Assembly (NCBI GenBank): GCA_046498185.1
Contig: JAWOBE010000044.1
Location: 1 to 18,244, forward strand
Source: CAYXDR01 sp046498185
Lineage (GTDB): Bacteria > Desulfobacterota > DSM-4660 > Desulfatiglandales > Desulfatiglandaceae
Length of the DNA stretch: 18,244 nt
Direction: 5' to 3'
Numbering within the stretch: position 1 is the stretch's first letter; every line of letters starts with the position of its first letter. The notes below the pieces were generated by a model. The model worked only from the letters and a program-made list of their open reading frames with translations. It was not told where the DNA came from and ran no database searches. The position numbers were made by a program, and so were the translations under genes. This document shows, in pieces, positions 4,897 through 12,400 of the stretch.

Positions 4897-6492
4897 TCAG
4901 AGCTCTCTTGTTTTCATGAAAATTATTTCAGGCCATTGCTCGGTTACCCTGTTGAGCCGCCATTCGCTGTCGGCCAGGTAGGTGAGGTTTCCTCCCGCAT
5001 CCAGCGCCAGGTTGGCCTGGTTGGCTTTTTCAAAAGCGGCCAGTTGTTTCCGGTCCTCGCACCGCACCCATCGGGCGGCGGCATAATCAAGGGGATCGTA
5101 TACGGCATCCACGCCATATTCGTCTTTCAGCCGGGCGATCGTTACATCAAACTGAAGAACCCCCACGGCGCCCATGATGAATTCGCTTCTCATAAGCGGG
5201 CGGAAGACTTGAATCGCTCCTTCCTCGGCCAACTGGATCAGGCCCTTGTTGAGCTGTTTGGCTTTGAGCGGGGAGGCCAGCCGAACGCGGCGGAAATGTT
5301 CCGGGGCGAAATTGGGGATGCCGGTGAAATTGAGGGGCTCTTTTTCGGAGAAGGCATCGCCGATTTTGATGGTGCCATGGTTGTGGATGCCGATTATGTC
5401 GCCCGGCCAGGCTTCTTCCACGAAGGTTCGGTCCTGGGCCATAAATATGATCGGGTTGGCAACGAGAATGTCCTTACCGAGCCTATGGTGCCGTATCCGC
5501 ATCCCCCGTTTAAAGCAACCCGAACAGATCCTCAGAAAGGCGATTCGGTCCCGGTGTGCCGGATCCATGTTGGCTTGAATTTTGAAAACGAATCCTGAAA
5601 ATTCATCCTCCTCGGGCAATACAAGGCGGGAGCCCGATGGGCGCGGCATGGGGCCGGGCGCAATTTCCACGAAGGTGTCCAGGAGTTCTCTCACACCGAA
5701 GTTGTTGACGGCGCTTCCAAAAAAGACGGGAGTCTGGCTGCCTTTGAGAAAATCCTGCAGATCGAAGGGGTTGGCGGCCCCTTCCAGCAGGGCCACGTCA
5801 TCACGCAGCTCCTGTGCGCGGCTTCCCAGGAGTTCGTCAAGCAGTGGGTCGCCCAGGTCCCGGATGGTGACCGCATCTTGCGGCGGCTTTTCCAGGCCGG
5901 GGGTGAAGAGTGTCAGTTCCCTACGATAAAGGTTGTAGGTTCCTTTGAATTCTTTGCCCATCCCGACGGGCCAGGAAAGCGGCGCACATTCGATTTGGAG
6001 CGTCTCTTCGATGTCGGCGAGGATGTCGAGCGGCGGCATACCCTCGCGATCGAGCTTGTTGACGAAAGTCAAAATCGGGGTGTTTCGCATTCGGCAGACT
6101 TCCATCAACTTGCGGGTCTGGGCCTCGACCCCCTTCACGCTGTCAATGACCATGACGGCACTGTCCACGGCGGTGAGCACGCGGTAGGTGTCTTCCGAAA
6201 AATCCTGATGGCCGGGGGTGTCGAGAAGATTGATTTCGTAGCCGCGGTAGTCGAATTTCATCACGGAGCTGGTGACGGAAATCCCCCTGGATTGTTCGAT
6301 GGACATCCAGTCACTGGTGGCATGGCGGGTTGCCTTGCGTGCCTTAACGGAGCCTGCCAGCTGTATGGCGCCGCCGAACAGCAGCATCTTCTCTGTGAGT
6401 GTTGTTTTTCCTGCATCCGGGTGACTTATGATTCCGAAGGTGCGACGGCGATTTATCTCTTTATGCCTTGTTTTTGCAAGCATAGCTTCCAT
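4897..6492 (-). CDS. prfC: Peptide chain release factor 3 (RF3)
   Basis: A 531-residue translational GTPase that releases RF1/RF2 from the ribosome after termination. The G domain shows the P-loop SHPDAGKTT (23-31), the switch I/G2 region SIEQSRGISVTSSV (64-77), G3 DTPGH (91-95) and G4 NKLD (145-148). RF3-specific signatures include HATSDWMSIEQSRG and, at the C-terminus, VGVLQFDVTIARLKDEYGV and YDPLDYAAARWV. Length matches the family (about 527-530). The start at 6492 is preceded by an AGAGAAA-type sequence; Met4 (6483) is possible. It is transcribed alone toward the repeat-rich gap and I see no convincing terminator after it. A TTGACA lies on the minus strand at 6658-6663 without a good -10. 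Confidence 0.97.
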   Translation of the reverse strand: MEAMLAKTRHKEINRRRTFGIISHPDAGKTTLTEKMLLFGGAIQLAGSVKARKATRHATSDWMSIEQSRGISVTSSVMKFDYRGYEINLLDTPGHQDFSEDTYRVLTAVDSAVMVIDSVKGVEAQTRKLMEVCRMRNTPILTFVNKLDREGMPPLDILADIEETLQIECAPLSWPVGMGKEFKGTYNLYRRELTLFTPGLEKPPQDAVTIRDLGDPLLDELLGSRAQELRDDVALLEGAANPFDLQDFLKGSQTPVFFGSAVNNFGVRELLDTFVEIAPGPMPRPSGSRLVLPEEDEFSGFVFKIQANMDPAHRDRIAFLRICSGCFKRGMRIRHHRLGKDILVANPIIFMAQDRTFVEEAWPGDIIGIHNHGTIKIGDAFSEKEPLNFTGIPNFAPEHFRRVRLASPLKAKQLNKGLIQLAEEGAIQVFRPLMRSEFIMGAVGVLQFDVTIARLKDEYGVDAVYDPLDYAAARWVRCEDRKQLAAFEKANQANLALDAGGNLTYLADSEWRLNRVTEQWPEIIFMKTREL

Positions 6493-6869
6493 TTCAATTT
6501 CTCTGATTTAAAAGTTAAAATTTGGCGGTAATTTTAGTCGGAGGCGTGCATTTCTGCTCATGGAGGAGTCAAAGACCCAAGGCCGATCATAACCACGATA
6601 TTTTGCTTGAAGGATAAATCATACATGATTTGAACAGGTAAGTTCCGTAAACCGCCCTGTCAAGGAAAAGTTTATAAAATGCCGGAATGCAACCCGAGCT
6701 TTGAATCTATGCACTGCACCACCCGGTTGAACTAGGACATGTCGGCGGTGGTGCCTATTCGACGGGCGGGCTGATGTTATTTTTATTTTTTCTGTAATCC
6801 GGTTCCAGGTTGTCGAGCGCCTCACCGTGTCTTATTCTGAATAAAACAAAAAAATTTGGACAGGAGTAA
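6493..6869. other. Divergent intergenic region between prfC and the M16 peptidase gene
   Basis: No gene is supported. An inverted repeat with perfect 8-nt arms (GCACCACC 6716-6723, GGTGGTGC 6747-6754) and a 23-nt loop is present, with T-arm-like and D-arm-like words nearby on the minus strand, but no tRNA folds from them. A weak promoter for the M16 gene may lie at 6810-6838. Confidence 0.45.
6810..6838 (+). promoter_or_regulatory. Weak candidate promoter for the M16 peptidase-rdgB operon
   Basis: TTGTCG (6810-6815), 17 bp, TATTCT (6833-6838): each hexamer matches the consensus at four of six positions. The start would fall about 25 nt before the ATG at 6870. Confidence 0.25.
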
Positions 6870-9800
6870 ATGATGCACTTTTTCAAAGGGTTGTTTTCAG
6901 TGCTTTTTGTGTGTGCGGTATGGGTCCTTACCGCGGTATCCCCTGTTTGTGCGCTGTCTGTGGATGTAAAAGAATTCACGCTGGAAAACGGCATGCTTTT
7001 TCTCGTGGTCGAACGCCACACGACCCCCCAGGTGGCCTGCAGGCTTTCCATACGGGCGGGCTCTGCTCTGGAAGATTCCGGGAACACGGGCATAGCCCAC
7101 ATGCTCGAGCACATGATGTTCAAAGGGACGATGAATTTCGGAACTACCGACCCGGAGCTTGACCGGGATCTGCAGCGGCGCATCGAGGCGACCTACCAGG
7201 CGATATTACACGAGGAGCTTTCAAGGAAACCGGACAGGGAGCTGATTCGTCAAAAACGGGAAGAAATGGAGCGACTTCGCCAGCAGGTTCAGAAAATATA
7301 TGTTCCGCAGGCGTTTTCTTCTCAACTCGAAAAAAACGGGGCCGTGGGTGTGAATGCGTTTACGTCCCAGGATGAAACCCAGTACATGGCTTCGATTCCA
7401 TCCGATATGCTGGATCAATGGTTTTCAATAGTCAGCGAGCAGATTTTCGAGCCTGCCTGGCGTGAGTTTTATGTCGAGAAGGAAGTCGTGCAGCGTGAAT
7501 GGGCGTTTCGCTATGTGAACAGCCCTTCGGGCGCCGCGTGGCTCGATCTCTTTTCCACGGCATATTCGGCCCACCCGTACGGCAATCCGGTAATCGGCTG
7601 GCGGTCGGACATGAAATACTACAACACCACCGATGCAAAAAAATTCCACGAAACCTTTTACAATCCTTCGAACGCGGTATGCGTGTTGGTCGGAGATGTA
7701 AGGCTGGAAGCGGCCAAGCGTTTCGCGGAGATATATTTCGGTCGCTATCCGCGAGGTTTCCGGTCTCCCGAAAAGGTAACGGCCGAGCCGGCGCAGGAGG
7801 GGCCGAGAAGGTCGATACGGTACCTTAAAGGGGCGCGGAGTCCGCTGGTGCGGATGGGTTTCCATGGAGCCTTGATGGGAAGTGATGATTTTTACGCACT
7901 CGATGCTCTCACGATGGTTTTGAGCCATGGGCGGAGCGCCAGGCTCACCAGGGAGATCGTCCAGAAGGGGCGGGCCATGGAGGCATGGGCTTACAATCCT
8001 GATCAGCGCTATGGTGGCCTTGTGATCCTGGGTGGATCTCCGCACGATGCGTCCGGTGCAGGGGTGGACTCGGGGGATGGTTCAGACCTCGAGGCGTGCA
8101 GGCGGTTGGAGTCCCTGCTGCTGGATGAGGTGGATAAACTGGTGGAGGAACCTGTTTCCGAAGAGGAACTCACCCGGGTGCAAAAGTTGAATGAACGGGA
8201 TTTTCTGGACAGGCTGCGAAGCAACGAGAGCCTGGCCCATACGCTGGCTTCCCTGGAAGTCAAGACCGGCTGGCGTTATTTAAACGAATATATCGAAAGA
8301 ATTTCCAGGGTCACTCCCGAAGACATCCAGAGGGTCGCCGCCGAATATCTGCGGCGTGACAACATGACCACGGTATTCGTGCTTCCCGGGGGGGCTCCGG
8401 AAAAACCACCTGAACCATACGAAGAAATCCGAAGTTCCGTCGGCATGGAGCGGATCGAGAAGCCGGAGCCGTCGGAATTGGTCCGGAACAACTCGAGGTA
8501 TCCAACCCCGGAGGGATGGAAGCACCCGCTCTCCTTCGAACGGGATCCCGATGTAATAAAGTATCCTGAAGCCGATCGGATGAAAACAGCCGGTGCCGAA
8601 GTGTTTTTCCTGGAAGACCGGGAGCTGCCACTCGTTGATTTGACATTGCTTGTAAAGGCCGGAAAAGTCGATATCCCAAAAGAAAAGACAGGCCTTGACG
8701 ATGTGCTTTCCGGTTCTCTCATCCAGGGAGGCACCAGGAGGCTCGGACCGGATCGACTGGCCGAAAAACTTGACGACCTGGCAATGGATCTTTCGGTTTC
8801 CGTGGGCGAGGAAAGCACGGTCGTCCGCCTGTCTGTTTTGAAGGATCACTGGGAGGAGGGCATGGCTTTGCTCGCAGAAATTATTACCAGCCCCGGCTTT
8901 GAACCCGGTGTAGTCGATGCTGTCAAACGGCGTGTGGTCACCGCGTTGGCCCGTAGAGGGGAGGATGCCCGGGCAGTGGCGATGCGCGAGGCGCTGATCT
9001 GGCATTTTCAAGGGCATCCTTATGGCAGGGATCCATTGCTGGCACTCGAGACCGTTCCGGAGATAAGCGGCGGAGACCTGCAGGATTTTCTTTCGACATA
9101 TTTCGTTCCTTCCAACATGGTCACGGCTGTGGCCGGGGATATTTCCGCGCAGGAGGTTGAACGAAGCTTGCAGGATTTTTTTTCCAGGCTGGACGGAGGT
9201 CCGGCGCCGGCCCGAAGAACCCCGGAACCGGAAAAATCACCACCGGTGCTCTGTTTCATAGACAAACCAGGGCAGCTCCAGGCGCAGGTCGTCATGATGC
9301 TTCCCGGAATTCCCCGAACCGATCCGGATTACTGGAAACTGGGGCTTCTTGTTGATCTTTTCGGGGGCGGAGACTCCATTCTTTATACCCGCCTCAGGGA
9401 AGACCTGGGACTCGTTTATGCAGCATACGCCCACCAGGCTTCCAGATGGAAGGCAGGCATGGTGGTTGGATACGCAGGTTGCAGGGCCGACAGTACCGTG
9501 GAAATGCTCGGTGAAACGGCCGGGTTGATGGCCGGCCTCCACCGTGATGTGCCGAGCGGGAGGCTTGAAACCAAGCGTCTGGATCTTTTGAACAGCTTTG
9601 TGTTCAATGTCGACAGCCCCAGAAGACTGGTGACGGTTTACGGCCGATACTATCTGCGCGGTGAACCCCTGGATACTCTTGACCGCATACAGCGCGATTA
9701 TCTTTCGGCGACTGCCGAAGAGTTGGAAGGTTTGGCCTGTGAAATCTTGGATCCATCCAAGCTGCAGGTATTTGTCGTGGCTGATGGAAATACTCCGACA

Positions 9801-9896
9801 ACCGGTGAACACGGAAAGGAATCGACGCTTAGGGGGGCACTGGAGCTTTATGCGGGGAAGATAGGTTTGCCGTTCCTGGAGATGGAGTTAAGATGA
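6870..9896 (+). CDS. Secreted M16-family (insulinase-like) zinc metalloprotease
   Basis: 1008 residues with a signal peptide (LFSVLFVCAVWVLTAVSPVCA-LS, cleavage near 28), so probably periplasmic or outer-membrane facing. The first M16 catalytic domain carries the inverted zinc motif HMLEH (77-81) and the downstream acidic motif YVEKEVVQREW; Glu210 is the likely third zinc ligand and Glu203 the conserved helper. The H81-E210 gap is about 50 residues longer than in classical members because of a charged, probably coiled-coil insertion (about 95-145). A second, inactive M16 domain begins near 560 and has the substrate-binding GGGDSILYTRLREDLGLVYAAY segment, as in two-repeat M16 proteins. AGGAG lies about 5 nt upstream of the ATG. 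The stop overlaps the next gene (ATGA), indicating one operon. The substrate is unknown. Confidence 0.9.
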   Translation: MMHFFKGLFSVLFVCAVWVLTAVSPVCALSVDVKEFTLENGMLFLVVERHTTPQVACRLSIRAGSALEDSGNTGIAHMLEHMMFKGTMNFGTTDPELDRDLQRRIEATYQAILHEELSRKPDRELIRQKREEMERLRQQVQKIYVPQAFSSQLEKNGAVGVNAFTSQDETQYMASIPSDMLDQWFSIVSEQIFEPAWREFYVEKEVVQREWAFRYVNSPSGAAWLDLFSTAYSAHPYGNPVIGWRSDMKYYNTTDAKKFHETFYNPSNAVCVLVGDVRLEAAKRFAEIYFGRYPRGFRSPEKVTAEPAQEGPRRSIRYLKGARSPLVRMGFHGALMGSDDFYALDALTMVLSHGRSARLTREIVQKGRAMEAWAYNPDQRYGGLVILGGSPHDASGAGVDSGDGSDLEACRRLESLLLDEVDKLVEEPVSEEELTRVQKLNERDFLDRLRSNESLAHTLASLEVKTGWRYLNEYIERISRVTPEDIQRVAAEYLRRDNMTTVFVLPGGAPEKPPEPYEEIRSSVGMERIEKPEPSELVRNNSRYPTPEGWKHPLSFERDPDVIKYPEADRMKTAGAEVFFLEDRELPLVDLTLLVKAGKVDIPKEKTGLDDVLSGSLIQGGTRRLGPDRLAEKLDDLAMDLSVSVGEESTVVRLSVLKDHWEEGMALLAEIITSPGFEPGVVDAVKRRVVTALARRGEDARAVAMREALIWHFQGHPYGRDPLLALETVPEISGGDLQDFLSTYFVPSNMVTAVAGDISAQEVERSLQDFFSRLDGGPAPARRTPEPEKSPPVLCFIDKPGQLQAQVVMMLPGIPRTDPDYWKLGLLVDLFGGGDSILYTRLREDLGLVYAAYAHQASRWKAGMVVGYAGCRADSTVEMLGETAGLMAGLHRDVPSGRLETKRLDLLNSFVFNVDSPRRLVTVYGRYYLRGEPLDTLDRIQRDYLSATAEELEGLACEILDPSKLQVFVVADGNTPTTGEHGKESTLRGALELYAGKIGLPFLEMELR

Positions 9897-10531
9897 CGGG
9901 GACTGCAAAAATGAATTACAAGGAGCCGCTGGTCGTGGCTACGCGGAATGAAGGCAAGCTACGGGAATTCCGTGAACTGCTTGCCCCTTTCGGTCTGGTA
10001 ATCAAGGGGCTCGGGGAGTTTTCTCCGATAGCCGAAACAGTCGAAGATGGAGACACCTTCGAGGCCAATGCCGTGAAAAAGGCTGTTTTTGCTGCAAAAA
10101 AGCTGGGCCTGGCGACGCTTGCCGACGATTCCGGCCTGGTGGTCCCGGCTTTGGGAGGAGCGCCGGGGGTATATTCGTCGCGTTATGCCGGCGGGAGTGC
10201 CTCCGATGCGGAAAACATCCGAAAGCTTCTGGAGGAAATGAGAGGGGCGGACGATCGCAGGGCTTCTTTTGTATGTGTCATCGCCGTGGCTTCTCCCGGA
10301 GGTGGAGCACGGACCTACAAAGGCTCCTGCACCGGTGTTATTACCTTCGAGCCATCCGGTGATGGAGGGTTCGGCTACGATCCGGTTTTTTATTATCCTC
10401 CGTTGGAGGCGACATTTGCTGAAATCCGCCGGGAGGCCAAAAACCGGGTGAGTCACCGCGGAAAAGCGATGCTGGCATTGAAGGCGGATTTCGAAAAGGT
10501 TCTTAGATGGCTTGCGCCCGATTCTGCATAG
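9893..10531 (+). CDS. rdgB: XTP/dITP pyrophosphatase (RdgB/HAM1 family)
   Basis: A 212-residue protein that hydrolyses non-canonical purine triphosphates (dITP, XTP, ITP) to monophosphates, cleaning the nucleotide pool. Motifs: ATRNEGKLREF (16-26, phosphate binding), DTFEANAVKKA (54-64), ADDSGL (77-82; Asp79 aligns with the catalytic Asp), YSSRYAG (94-100), GFGYDPVFY and the C-terminal SHRGKAM. The ATG overlaps the M16 stop by 4 nt and has GGAG a few bases upstream; Met7 (9911) is a less likely start. Slightly longer than E. coli RdgB because of the N-terminal extension. It is co-transcribed with an exported protease, a functional mismatch that suggests only shared expression. Confidence 0.95.
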   Translation: MTGTAKMNYKEPLVVATRNEGKLREFRELLAPFGLVIKGLGEFSPIAETVEDGDTFEANAVKKAVFAAKKLGLATLADDSGLVVPALGGAPGVYSSRYAGGSASDAENIRKLLEEMRGADDRRASFVCVIAVASPGGGARTYKGSCTGVITFEPSGDGGFGYDPVFYYPPLEATFAEIRREAKNRVSHRGKAMLALKADFEKVLRWLAPDSA

Positions 10532-10635
10532 GATGCCGGAAAAGGCTGTTATTTGAAAGAAGGGAAATGCAGTTGACTTTATTCGATTCGTGGCTAATTT
10601 AAAAGCTACATCGTTAAACATTTAAGGAGGGTAAT

Positions 10636-10950
10636 ATGTTAGAAGTAACCGAAAAAGCAACCGAGATGATAAAAGAGTTCTTGAAGGACAAGGATACGTA
10701 TCCTTCCATCAGGATCATGCTTTCCCAGGGTGGCTGAGCGGGTCCCAGTTTGGGCATGGCTCTGGATGAGCCCAGGGAAAACGATGAGTCCTTTGAAAGC
10801 TCGGGTATTTCATACGTGATCGAAAAAGATCTGCTGGATAGAGTCCAGCCGGTCAGGGTGGATTATGTGTCTTCGGCTTACGGATCGGGGTTCAAGATAG
10901 ATTCGAGCCTCGTTTCCGGCGGTGGATGCGGGTCTTCCTGCAGTTGTTGA
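10636..10950 (+). CDS. HesB/IscA-like selenoprotein (in-frame TGA = Sec34)
   Basis: The frame runs from ATG 10636 (GGAGG six bases upstream, in TAAGGAGGGTAAT) to TGA 10948-10950, 104 residues if TGA at 10735-10737 is read as selenocysteine. The N-terminal part MLEVTEKATEMIKEFLKDK is the usual HesB/IscA opening. Sec lies in LSQGG-U-AGPSLGMALDEP, exactly where homologues have the first metal-binding Cys. The protein ends in a cysteine-rich GGGCGSSCSC tail. A hairpin right after the TGA fits a bacterial SECIS. IscA-type proteins carry iron or Fe-S clusters; HesB-like selenoproteins are known from deltaproteobacteria. An annotation that stops at TGA would report only the 66-residue part beginning at 10750. 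TTGACT (10573-10578) may be a -35 but lacks a clear -10. A strong terminator follows. Confidence 0.92.
10743..10778 (+). promoter_or_regulatory. Bacterial SECIS-like hairpin
   Basis: GGCTC (10758-10762) pairs with GAGCC (10768-10772) around the loop TGGAT, and TCCC (10743-10746) can pair with GGGA (10775-10778) as a lower stem. The apical loop starts 28 nt after the TGA and contains Gs, within the range known for SelB-dependent bacterial SECIS elements. Confidence 0.65.
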
Positions 10951-10976
10951 TAGTTCAGAACCGGGATGTATTCAAA

Positions 10977-11011
10977 GTGCTCGTCCGCAGAAGCGGGCGG
11001 GCACGTTTTTT
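10977..11011. terminator. Strong intrinsic terminator shared by convergent genes
   Basis: GTGCTCGTCCGC (10977-10988) and GCGGGCGGGCAC (10993-11004) form 12 continuous pairs including two G-T, loop AGAA, followed by GTTTTTT (11005-11011). It ends the selenoprotein transcript. The T-tract runs into the stop codon of the minus-strand gene at 11010, so the same stem may act weakly for that gene. Confidence 0.92.
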
Positions 11012-11444
11012 AAAATGATCCCAGCTGGCAGGGCCTGATTTTTATTCCAAGAGTTTCGCTTGCAGCGCTGACATCCATCTTTCCGATCCCGAATTTATCT
11101 GCTATGGCCCATGCCCGCGCGCATGGCAGCCTTCCATTCACCAAGGATTCTTTTATCGCTGATTCCAGCGCGGGATCGACCTTAGGAGCCGGCCTTACTA
11201 TTTTTTTATCCGGCTTGTAGCCGTACAGCCCCAGCCTGCATTTTACTATCGGTATTTCCATCAGGTCGGCCGCAGCTCCGATTTCCAGAGGAGGAAAGCC
11301 TTCCTCTTCGGCTATTTCGAATGCGACAGAGCAGGGTAATTCCCCGTTTTTGCAGCGGGAACGAATTTTTTCAGCCAGTTCCTGCGGCACGCGTCTGCCG
11401 GGCTCGTGCTTGGCTGCATAATGGCCTCTATCTTCATGCGTCAT
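11010..11444 (-). CDS. Uncharacterised protein with two tandem 70-residue repeats
   Basis: The start at 11444 (144 residues) has AAGGAGG nine bases upstream; a longer frame from 11486 would begin at or before the predicted transcript start. The protein is an internal duplication: residues 20-74 and 90-144 align without gaps at an offset of exactly 70. Each unit has a helix, then NG[ER]LPC[SA]xAxxIA (33-45 and 103-115), then a helical stretch with EIGAAADLMEI / DVSAASETLGI, then [KP]C[RQ]LG (68-72 and 138-142). Cysteines 38/69 and 108/139 are equivalent. The helix-strand pattern could be a winged-helix-like fold, but I do not recognise a named family. Convergent with the selenoprotein; possible promoter at 11492-11521. 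Confidence 0.75.
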   Translation of the reverse strand: MTHEDRGHYAAKHEPGRRVPQELAEKIRSRCKNGELPCSVAFEIAEEEGFPPLEIGAAADLMEIPIVKCRLGLYGYKPDKKIVRPAPKVDPALESAIKESLVNGRLPCARAWAIADKFGIGKMDVSAASETLGIKIRPCQLGSF

Positions 11445-11491
11445 AAAAGTCTGCCTCCTTGCTTTATAGATCTCAGGGATCATCAATTTTA

Positions 11492-11521
11492 TTTATACGA
11501 TGAAACACAGGCTTTGGGCAA
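11492..11521 (-). promoter_or_regulatory. Candidate promoter for the duplicated unknown protein
   Basis: On the minus strand TTGCCC (11516-11521), 18 bp, TATAAA (11492-11497). The start would be near 11485, leaving a leader of about 40 nt before the ATG at 11444, which supports that start. Confidence 0.4.
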
Positions 11522-11542
11522 TAGATAGATCTTGACCTTCTT

Positions 11543-11556
11543 GATATTTTAATATC
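11543..11556. promoter_or_regulatory. GATATT-TT-AATATC palindrome, possible operator
   Basis: Six-base arms around a TT centre in the AT-rich region between two divergently transcribed genes, about 22 bp upstream of the minus-strand -35. Operator function is a guess from position. Confidence 0.25.
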
Positions 11557-11633
11557 CGTGTGGAACGATGAAAAAAGTTTAAAAATTTTCCTTGACAGAG
11601 GGGCGACATAGAAAAAAGCTAAGGATGAGATGC

Positions 11634-11666
11634 TTGCGGACTTAAAAGAGTCCGTAGCTATATAAA
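11634..11666 (+). promoter_or_regulatory. Possible promoter and inverted repeat upstream of the PLP-protein gene
   Basis: An inverted repeat TGCGGACT (11635-11642) / AGTCCGTA (11649-11656) lies just before TATATAAA (11659-11666). TTGCGG (11634-11639) could serve as -35 at a long 19-bp spacing. The stem overlapping the -35/-10 interval could be an operator. Evidence is weak. Confidence 0.3.
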
Positions 11667-11740
11667 AGCGGAAGCATAAAGCGGCAGTTGGGCTTTTTCT
11701 CTCAAGGGTTGGAGCCTTTGCTGCAGAAAAGGAGGCCATA

Positions 11741-12400
11741 ATGATCAAAGAGAAAGTGGCTGCGGTTTTGAAAGAGCTACCCCCGGGGGTTACCCTTGTG
11801 GCGGCGGCCAAGACGCGGACACCTGAGGAAATCCTGGAAGCTGTCGAGGCTGGTGTGACTGTGGTTGGGCACAATTATGTCCAGGAGGCCGAGCGTGCAG
11901 CGGCGGCTGTGGGTCACGGGGTAACGTGGCACATGATAGGGCACCTGCAAAGCAACAAGGCAAAAAAGGCCGCCTCGATATTCGACATGGTGGAAACGGT
12001 GGATTCTATGAAGTTGGCGCGTGCGCTGAATAAGGCGTCCGGGGAAGCCGATAAGGTCATGGAAGTATTGATCGAAATCAACATCGCCGAAGAAGAGCAG
12101 AAGGCCGGGGTGATGCCGGGTGATGTGATGCCCCTTGCCCGCGCCATTTCTGAAATGCCCAACCTGTCGCTTCGCGGATTGATGACCATGGGACCGCTCG
12201 TAGAAGATGCGGAAATGCTGCGGCCGTATTTCCGGAAGGCCAGGGAGCTGTTCGAAATTCTGGTTGAAGAAGCTCCGAACGGCGCCAAGGTCGATTGTCT
12301 ATCAATGGGGATGTCCGATTCTTACCGGGTGGCGGTGGAAGAGGGCGCGACGATGGTGCGAGTGGGTACGACCTTGTTCGGCCCGAGACAATATCAGTGA
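11741..12400 (+). CDS. YggS/PROSC-family PLP-binding homeostasis protein
   Basis: A 219-residue single-domain, alanine-racemase-like barrel that carries pyridoxal 5'-phosphate and keeps free PLP and amino-acid pools in balance. Lys24 in VAAAKTRTPEEI is the Schiff-base lysine. Other family marks are NYVQEAE, WHMIGHLQSNKAK, VETVDSMKLA, VLIEINIAEEEQKAG, LRGLMTMGP, LSMGMSDSYRVAVEEGATMVRVGTTLFG. It is shorter than the E. coli protein (234) because of a trimmed N-terminus. The usual GEN(R/Y)VQE reads GHNYVQE here. AAAGGAGG lies about 5 nt upstream of the ATG. The stop overlaps a GTG start of the TtcA-like gene, so the two are probably co-translated. Confidence 0.93.
   Translation: MIKEKVAAVLKELPPGVTLVAAAKTRTPEEILEAVEAGVTVVGHNYVQEAERAAAAVGHGVTWHMIGHLQSNKAKKAASIFDMVETVDSMKLARALNKASGEADKVMEVLIEINIAEEEQKAGVMPGDVMPLARAISEMPNLSLRGLMTMGPLVEDAEMLRPYFRKARELFEILVEEAPNGAKVDCLSMGMSDSYRVAVEEGATMVRVGTTLFGPRQYQ

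Noticed and set aside
4936..5598. Long plus-strand open frame of 220 codons opposite prfC
   Set aside because: It lies wholly antisense to clearly conserved prfC, has no RBS and no recognisable protein pattern; a shadow of a GC-rich gene.
6619..6825. tRNA gene on the minus strand (TAGTTCAACCGGGTGG and GGGTTGC-like words)
   Set aside because: No pairing acceptor stem, no anticodon stem-loop and no TTC-purine T-loop in the right place could be assembled.
8280..9017. Minus-strand open frame of 245 codons opposite the M16 gene
   Set aside because: Antisense to conserved coding sequence, low-complexity composition, no start signal.
10636..10737. Reading the TGA at 10735 as a nonsense mutation or pseudogene
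   Set aside because: The frame continues with full family conservation on both sides, TGA sits at a family Cys position, and a SECIS-like hairpin follows; no frame change is needed.
11592..11621. Perfect TTGACA at 11592-11597 as the -35 of the yggS-ttcA promoter
   Set aside because: No acceptable -10 at 15-19 bp spacing (AAAGCT region).
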